Both the position numbers and the translations under genes were made by a program. A DNA stretch of 64,000 nucleotides, from NCBI GenBank assembly GCA_021107435.1, contig JAIOSV010000090.1, forward strand, positions 1 through 64,000, written 5' to 3'. Under the pieces are notes generated by a model. That model was not told where the DNA came from. It searched no databases and saw only the letters and a program-made list of their open reading frames with translations. This document shows positions 60,269-64,000 of the stretch, piece after piece (position 1 is the first letter of the stretch; every line of letters begins with the position of its first letter). Source of the DNA: Candidatus Sabulitectum sp. (GTDB lineage Bacteria > Fermentibacterota > Fermentibacteria > Fermentibacterales > JCC-6).

Positions 60269-61258
60269 ATGGAGAGAATTCTTACCGGTGACAGGCCCAC
60301 CGGGTCCCTTCACCTGGGGCATTTCGCGGGTTCACTAAGAAACAGGGTAAAACTTCAGGATCAGTACGAAACATTTATTATTGTAGCTGATATACAGGCT
60401 CTTACTACCCACTGGGAGACTCCTGAGCTTATCAGAACCAATGTTCGTGAAGTGACTCTGGATAACATCGCGGCGGGTCTTGACCCGAAGAAAACCAGCA
60501 TATTCGTTCAGAGTATGGTTCCCCAGATCGCAGAGCTTACGGTGCTTTTCGGGCTTTACACCACAGTCAGCCGTCTTAAGCACAACCCCACCATCAAGAC
60601 AGAAGCAAAACAATACGGCTTTACCGATATGACATATGGATTCCTTGGATATCCGGTGAGTCAGGCAGCAGATATTCTGTTCTGTCGCGCTGACCTTGTT
60701 CCAGTGGGCGAAGATCAGCTTCCTCATATTGAGGTTACGAGGTTTATTGCCAGAAGGTTTAATGAGCTTTACAGCGAGGTTTTCCCGGAGCCTAAGGCCG
60801 GGGTCAGCGAGATTTCAAGACTGATCGGACTGGATGGAAACACCAAGATGAGCAAATCTCTTGGTAATGCCATCTATTTGAAGGATGATTCCCGGACAGT
60901 AAAGAAGAAGGTGATGAGTGCGGTGACTGATCCGGCCAGGATTCACAAGACAGATCCCGGGCATCCGGATATATGTACCATATTCGCGTATCACAAAGCT
61001 TTCAATGCCATGGAAGTACCGGAGATCGAGGAATCCTGCAAAAAGGGCACAATTGGATGCGTTGCCTGTAAGAAGAATCTGATCAGAAAACTGGAAGAGA
61101 TTCTTGCCCCTATCAGGGAGAGAAGGGCAGAGTATGATAAACCCGGCGTGATAGAAGACATCCTTATCAGCGGCACAGCGAGGGCTGCTGAAGCGGGAGC
61201 GGAAACTATGGCTTTGGTCAGAGAAGCCATGCATACAAATTACTGGAAAGAGAGATAG
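60269..61258 (+). CDS. trpS: Tryptophanyl-tRNA synthetase
   Basis: A 329-residue class Ic synthetase. The HIGH motif reads GSLHLGHF near residue 14, and KMSKS is intact near residue 195 (TKMSKSLGN). VADIQALTTHWETP, GYPVSQAADILFCRADLVPVGEDQLPHIE and a CVACKKN cysteine pair are also seen. Length is normal. GAGGAAAA precedes the ATG. It sits between the sugar kinase and cysS. Confidence 0.96.
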   Translation: MERILTGDRPTGSLHLGHFAGSLRNRVKLQDQYETFIIVADIQALTTHWETPELIRTNVREVTLDNIAAGLDPKKTSIFVQSMVPQIAELTVLFGLYTTVSRLKHNPTIKTEAKQYGFTDMTYGFLGYPVSQAADILFCRADLVPVGEDQLPHIEVTRFIARRFNELYSEVFPEPKAGVSEISRLIGLDGNTKMSKSLGNAIYLKDDSRTVKKKVMSAVTDPARIHKTDPGHPDICTIFAYHKAFNAMEVPEIEESCKKGTIGCVACKKNLIRKLEEILAPIRERRAEYDKPGVIEDILISGTARAAEAGAETMALVREAMHTNYWKER

Positions 61259-61264
61259 CGAAAA

Positions 61265-62692
61265 ATGCTTTCCCTTTACAACACAATGACCAGACAGAAA
61301 CAGGAGTTTACTCCATTGGCCCCGCCATTTGTGGGGCTGTATGTCTGCGGTCCTACAGTATACGGAGACAGCCATCTTGGACACGCTAAAAGTTATGTGA
61401 GTTTTGATGTTCTTCTAAGATACCTCAGGTATCTTGATTACAAAGTCAGGTATGTACAGAACATTACTGATGTGGGTCATCTTACAGATGATGCTGATTC
61501 AGGAGAGGACAAGCTGCAGAAACAGGCAAGGCTGGAGAAGCTTGAACCCATGGAAATAGCAGAGAAGTACACCGCAAGCTATTTCCGTGATATGGATCAT
61601 CTGGGCAATCTGAGACCCGATATCTCGCCCAGAGCCAGCGGACACATTCCCGAGCAGATAGAGCTTATTAAGATACTCTTCGAGAAGGGACATGCTTATC
61701 AGGCCGGAGGCAATGTGTACTTCGATGTTTCTTCTTTTCCCGATTACGGTAAACTCAGTGGCAGGATAGGTGATGACCAGAAGAGCGGTACCCGTGTCTG
61801 TTCCGCTGATGACAAGAGAAACCCCAGAGACTTTGCGCTCTGGAAAGATGCGGGAGAGGATCACCTCCTCAGGTGGGACAGCCCGTGGGGCTGGGGATAC
61901 CCCGGCTGGCATCTGGAATGCTCTGCTATGGCCATGCGCTATCTTGGGGAAACAATAGATATTCATGGTGGCGGTCTTGATAATGTCTTTCCACACCATG
62001 AGTGCGAAATAGCCCAGTCCACAGCAGCAACAGGCAGGGAATTCGCCAGGTACTGGATACACAACAACATGGTAACTGTAGACGGCAGGAAAATGGGTAA
62101 GAGTCTGGGCAATTTCACTTTTCTTAGAGACCTGTTTGAACAGTGGGATCCAATGGTTGTAAGGCTCTACATTCTCAGAAGTCACTACAGAAGTCCACTG
62201 GACTTTTCAGATGAGGGGTTTGCAGGGGCAAAGAGCGGTCTTGAAAGGCTTCTTTCCTTCAGATCAAGGCTGGGCAGCCGGGAAGCCGGAGTGCCAGCAC
62301 AGGCAGTATTAGACCTTGTTGAGAAAACGGAGGCTGAGTTTAGAAAATCCATGGATGATGATCTGAATACTCCAGAAGCACTTGCGGCTCTTTTTAAGTT
62401 CGTCAGGGACGGTAACATCGTTCTGGGAGGACAACCCTCCGAAGGAGATAAATACGAAATGGCAGCTCTGCTGGATCGTCTTGCAACCGGTGTTCTGGGA
62501 ATTGAACTTACTTCCGGGAGCAGTGGAGGATCATTAGAAGACCTCTGCAGAATTCTCGGGGAACTCAGGGGATATCTCAGGAAAAACAAGCTTTTTACGG
62601 AAGCAGACAAATTGAGGAACGATCTTGCTGATGCGGGGTTTTCTGTACATGACCTCTCCGGTGGAGTCAGCGAGGTGACGCCGGATATCTGA
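61265..62692 (+). CDS. cysS: Cysteinyl-tRNA synthetase
   Basis: A 475-residue synthetase. [29 protein letters not shown] carries the first zinc Cys and the HIGH motif; [12 protein letters not shown] and HHECEIAQS supply more zinc ligands; KMGKSLGNF is the KMSKS motif. The C-terminal helical anticodon region is complete. It follows trpS by six bases and ends the operon. Confidence 0.96.
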   Translation: MLSLYNTMTRQKQEFTPLAPPFVGLYVCGPTVYGDSHLGHAKSYVSFDVLLRYLRYLDYKVRYVQNITDVGHLTDDADSGEDKLQKQARLEKLEPMEIAEKYTASYFRDMDHLGNLRPDISPRASGHIPEQIELIKILFEKGHAYQAGGNVYFDVSSFPDYGKLSGRIGDDQKSGTRVCSADDKRNPRDFALWKDAGEDHLLRWDSPWGWGYPGWHLECSAMAMRYLGETIDIHGGGLDNVFPHHECEIAQSTAATGREFARYWIHNNMVTVDGRKMGKSLGNFTFLRDLFEQWDPMVVRLYILRSHYRSPLDFSDEGFAGAKSGLERLLSFRSRLGSREAGVPAQAVLDLVEKTEAEFRKSMDDDLNTPEALAALFKFVRDGNIVLGGQPSEGDKYEMAALLDRLATGVLGIELTSGSSGGSLEDLCRILGELRGYLRKNKLFTEADKLRNDLADAGFSVHDLSGGVSEVTPDI

Positions 62693-62745
62693 TTGGAATA
62701 ACTTCCTTTCAGAAACTGTATCACAGTAAAGAAAGGAGGCATGAG

Positions 62746-63390
62746 ATGACACGCACAAATGGAATGGGAATGGAGATCGGCCTTCTTGCCGGTCTCCTGT
62801 TTGTTAATATCCTTTTTCAGTTCATACCCGGCACGGAACTTGGCAGGCTCTCCACAAGAACTCTTGATGATGCAATGGAGGCGGTGGATGCTTTCCTTCC
62901 TTACGACTCTTCTGTAGAGGACAAGGAAGATGAGGTGATAGAGGATCAGCAGATTATGGAGGACCAGATTGATCAGGCTATTGAGGATGTTGCTTCTGAT
63001 GTGACTATTGCTCTCGGCACAGATACTGTGGGATTGAGTACCGTGACCACCATTGAGAATTTTAGTCCTGGAATTGGAACTGGTGAGGAAATCGGCCCTC
63101 CCGGTTTCATGCCTGCTGAAGTTTATCCGAACTGCACATTCATGCCTCCACCTGCCTATCCTGAGATAGCCCGGCTTGCGGGAGTGGAAGGTGCAGTTAC
63201 CCTCTGGGTATATATCGACCGTGACGGAGTGGTACAGGATATACGGCTGATGCACGGCAGCGGAGTCTCCTCTCTGGATGAAGCGGCTCTCTCCGCCGCA
63301 GCTAACACCTGCTGGACAAGCGCCAGGAACAATGGATTACCCGTTGGTGTCTGGACCACACTGCGATACAACTTTTCACTCTCGGATTAA
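62746..63390 (+). CDS. TonB-family protein
   Basis: A 214-residue periplasmic energy transducer. One N-terminal helix (about residues 8-26) is followed by a Glu/Asp-rich linker (65-90) instead of the usual Pro-rich one. The C-terminal TonB domain reads YPEIARLAGVEGAVTLWVYIDRDGVVQDIRLMHGSGVSSLDEAAL and ends with TLRYNFSLSD. AAAGGAGG lies upstream of the ATG. No ExbB/ExbD genes are adjacent. Confidence 0.9.
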   Translation: MTRTNGMGMEIGLLAGLLFVNILFQFIPGTELGRLSTRTLDDAMEAVDAFLPYDSSVEDKEDEVIEDQQIMEDQIDQAIEDVASDVTIALGTDTVGLSTVTTIENFSPGIGTGEEIGPPGFMPAEVYPNCTFMPPPAYPEIARLAGVEGAVTLWVYIDRDGVVQDIRLMHGSGVSSLDEAALSAAANTCWTSARNNGLPVGVWTTLRYNFSLSD

Positions 63391-63404
63391 CAGAATGGAT
63401 ACAG

Positions 63405-63431
63405 AGCCCTCTGTTCAGGAGGGTTTTGTTT
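63405..63431 (+). terminator. Rho-independent terminator after the TonB gene
   Basis: CCCTC (63407-63411) pairs with GAGGG (63419-63423), extended by A-T and G-T pairs, followed by TTTTGTTTATT. It closes the TonB transcript before the final gene. Confidence 0.75.
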
Positions 63432-63571
63432 ATTAAAGCTGCCTTAATCCATTTACTTAATATACAGGCTAATCCTTTTGTCCTATTGACCTGATGTCAT
63501 AATACAAATATCATCAGCTTCAATGTTGTAATTTCTGACGGATACCACTGCAGAGGAACGAGGAGCGTACT

Positions 63572-64000
63572 ATGGGAATCACAGCCTGCTTTATACTTTT
63601 CGTCATTTCCACCACAGGTGTGAATATCACAGAACCTGTTGACGGAGAGACTTATGACGGCGACTGGCTTACAGTCAGGGCAATTGTAGAGAATGAGAAT
63701 GAGATTCCTGATTATGTTCAGTATTCACTCAACGGACAGCCTGTGATTGATATCCCCAGACTGAATACCGACTGGTACACATACATGCAGAATGACCTGC
63801 ATCATGGCTTTTCGGAGTCGCCTGCCCCGACAGACAATACGATACTCTGGACTGCACCTGTCACTGGAGAAATACACGAGTTTCCTACTCCGGTAATTGT
63901 GGATGGAATTGTGTATTATCCCTCCGATTATTTGGGTACTGATTCCCTGTATGCCCTCAATGCTGCTACAGGTGAATTGATCTGGAAATACCGGGTTGGC
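63572..64000 (+). CDS. Secreted PQQ-repeat-like protein, 5' part
   Basis: The first 143 codons of a gene cut by the window end. A signal peptide (MGITACFILFVISTTG) is followed by an Ig-like segment (VNITEPVDGETYDGDWLTVRAIVENE). Then comes NTDWYTYMQNDLHHGFSESPAPT and a PQQ/YVTN-type blade ending in SLYALNAATGELIWKYRVG, which is typical of eight-bladed propellers. AGGAG lies six bases before the ATG. A surface or periplasmic binding role is inferred; a C-terminal sorting domain would lie outside the window. Confidence 0.8.
   Translation, partial: MGITACFILFVISTTGVNITEPVDGETYDGDWLTVRAIVENENEIPDYVQYSLNGQPVIDIPRLNTDWYTYMQNDLHHGFSESPAPTDNTILWTAPVTGEIHEFPTPVIVDGIVYYPSDYLGTDSLYALNAATGELIWKYRVG

Overview
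The window looks like a chromosome segment of an uncultured bacterium of the FCB (Fibrobacteres-Chlorobi-Bacteroidetes) supergroup, perhaps one of its candidate phyla such as Fermentibacteria. This is inferred from gene content, not from a marker tree. The clues are two secreted proteins with C-terminal sorting domains of the type IX secretion kind (one a gingipain-like C25 protease), a fused phosphoglycerate kinase-triosephosphate isomerase, many SPOR, TonB and lipoprotein-type envelope genes, and frequent TTG and GTG starts behind strong purine-rich ribosome binding sites. Coding density is high and most genes overlap or abut.

Layout. 1-4.4 kb: a metal efflux permease and its ArsR repressor behind a promoter that carries a palindromic operator, then a hybrid histidine kinase. 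4.6-9.5 kb: a C25 protease, then a two-subunit fumarase and malic enzyme. 9.5-12.3 kb (minus strand): cupin, thioesterase, alpha/beta hydrolase, rRNA methyltransferase. 12.5-17.3 kb: DUF4438, YcxB-like and DUF523 proteins, an acetyltransferase remnant, and a Nat-type ABC exporter. 17.5-18.0 kb: a compact IS200/IS605 element with hairpin ends. 18-24.3 kb: a sorting-domain protein, a second hybrid kinase, a flavin reductase, a large permease, RuvX and MltG. 24.4-32.5 kb: an SPFH/zinc-ribbon pair, an acyl-CoA-synthetase-like enzyme whose tail resembles chorismate mutase, DAHP synthase, a predicted pyrophosphate-type phosphofructokinase, GAPDH and PGK-TIM. Lower glycolysis and the entry to the shikimate pathway thus form one run of genes.

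35.4-40.9 kb is an accessory island. It is gene-sparse and AT-richer, and holds direct repeats, an acetyltransferase gene followed by an attC-like site, MazEF- and HicAB-type toxin-antitoxin pairs, an IS110 remnant and orphan membrane proteins. 41-46.5 kb returns to core genes: aminotransferase, parvulin, RluD, TruA, a deoxyhypusine-synthase-like protein and a SPOR lipoprotein. A broken TPR gene and tRNA-Gly with unusual inverted repeats follow. After tRNA-Cys come redox membrane proteins and a glycosyltransferase.

51.9-62.7 kb is the most striking operon. A STAS antagonist and an RsbW-like kinase precede a 1204-residue protein that combines a P-loop ATPase, HEAT-like repeats and a SpoIIE-type phosphatase. 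Genes for SAM hydrolase (DUF62), a GH57 glycosidase, MurU-like and AmgK-like sugar recycling enzymes, TrpS and CysS follow with almost no gaps. The window ends with a TonB protein, a terminator and the start of a secreted PQQ-repeat-like protein.
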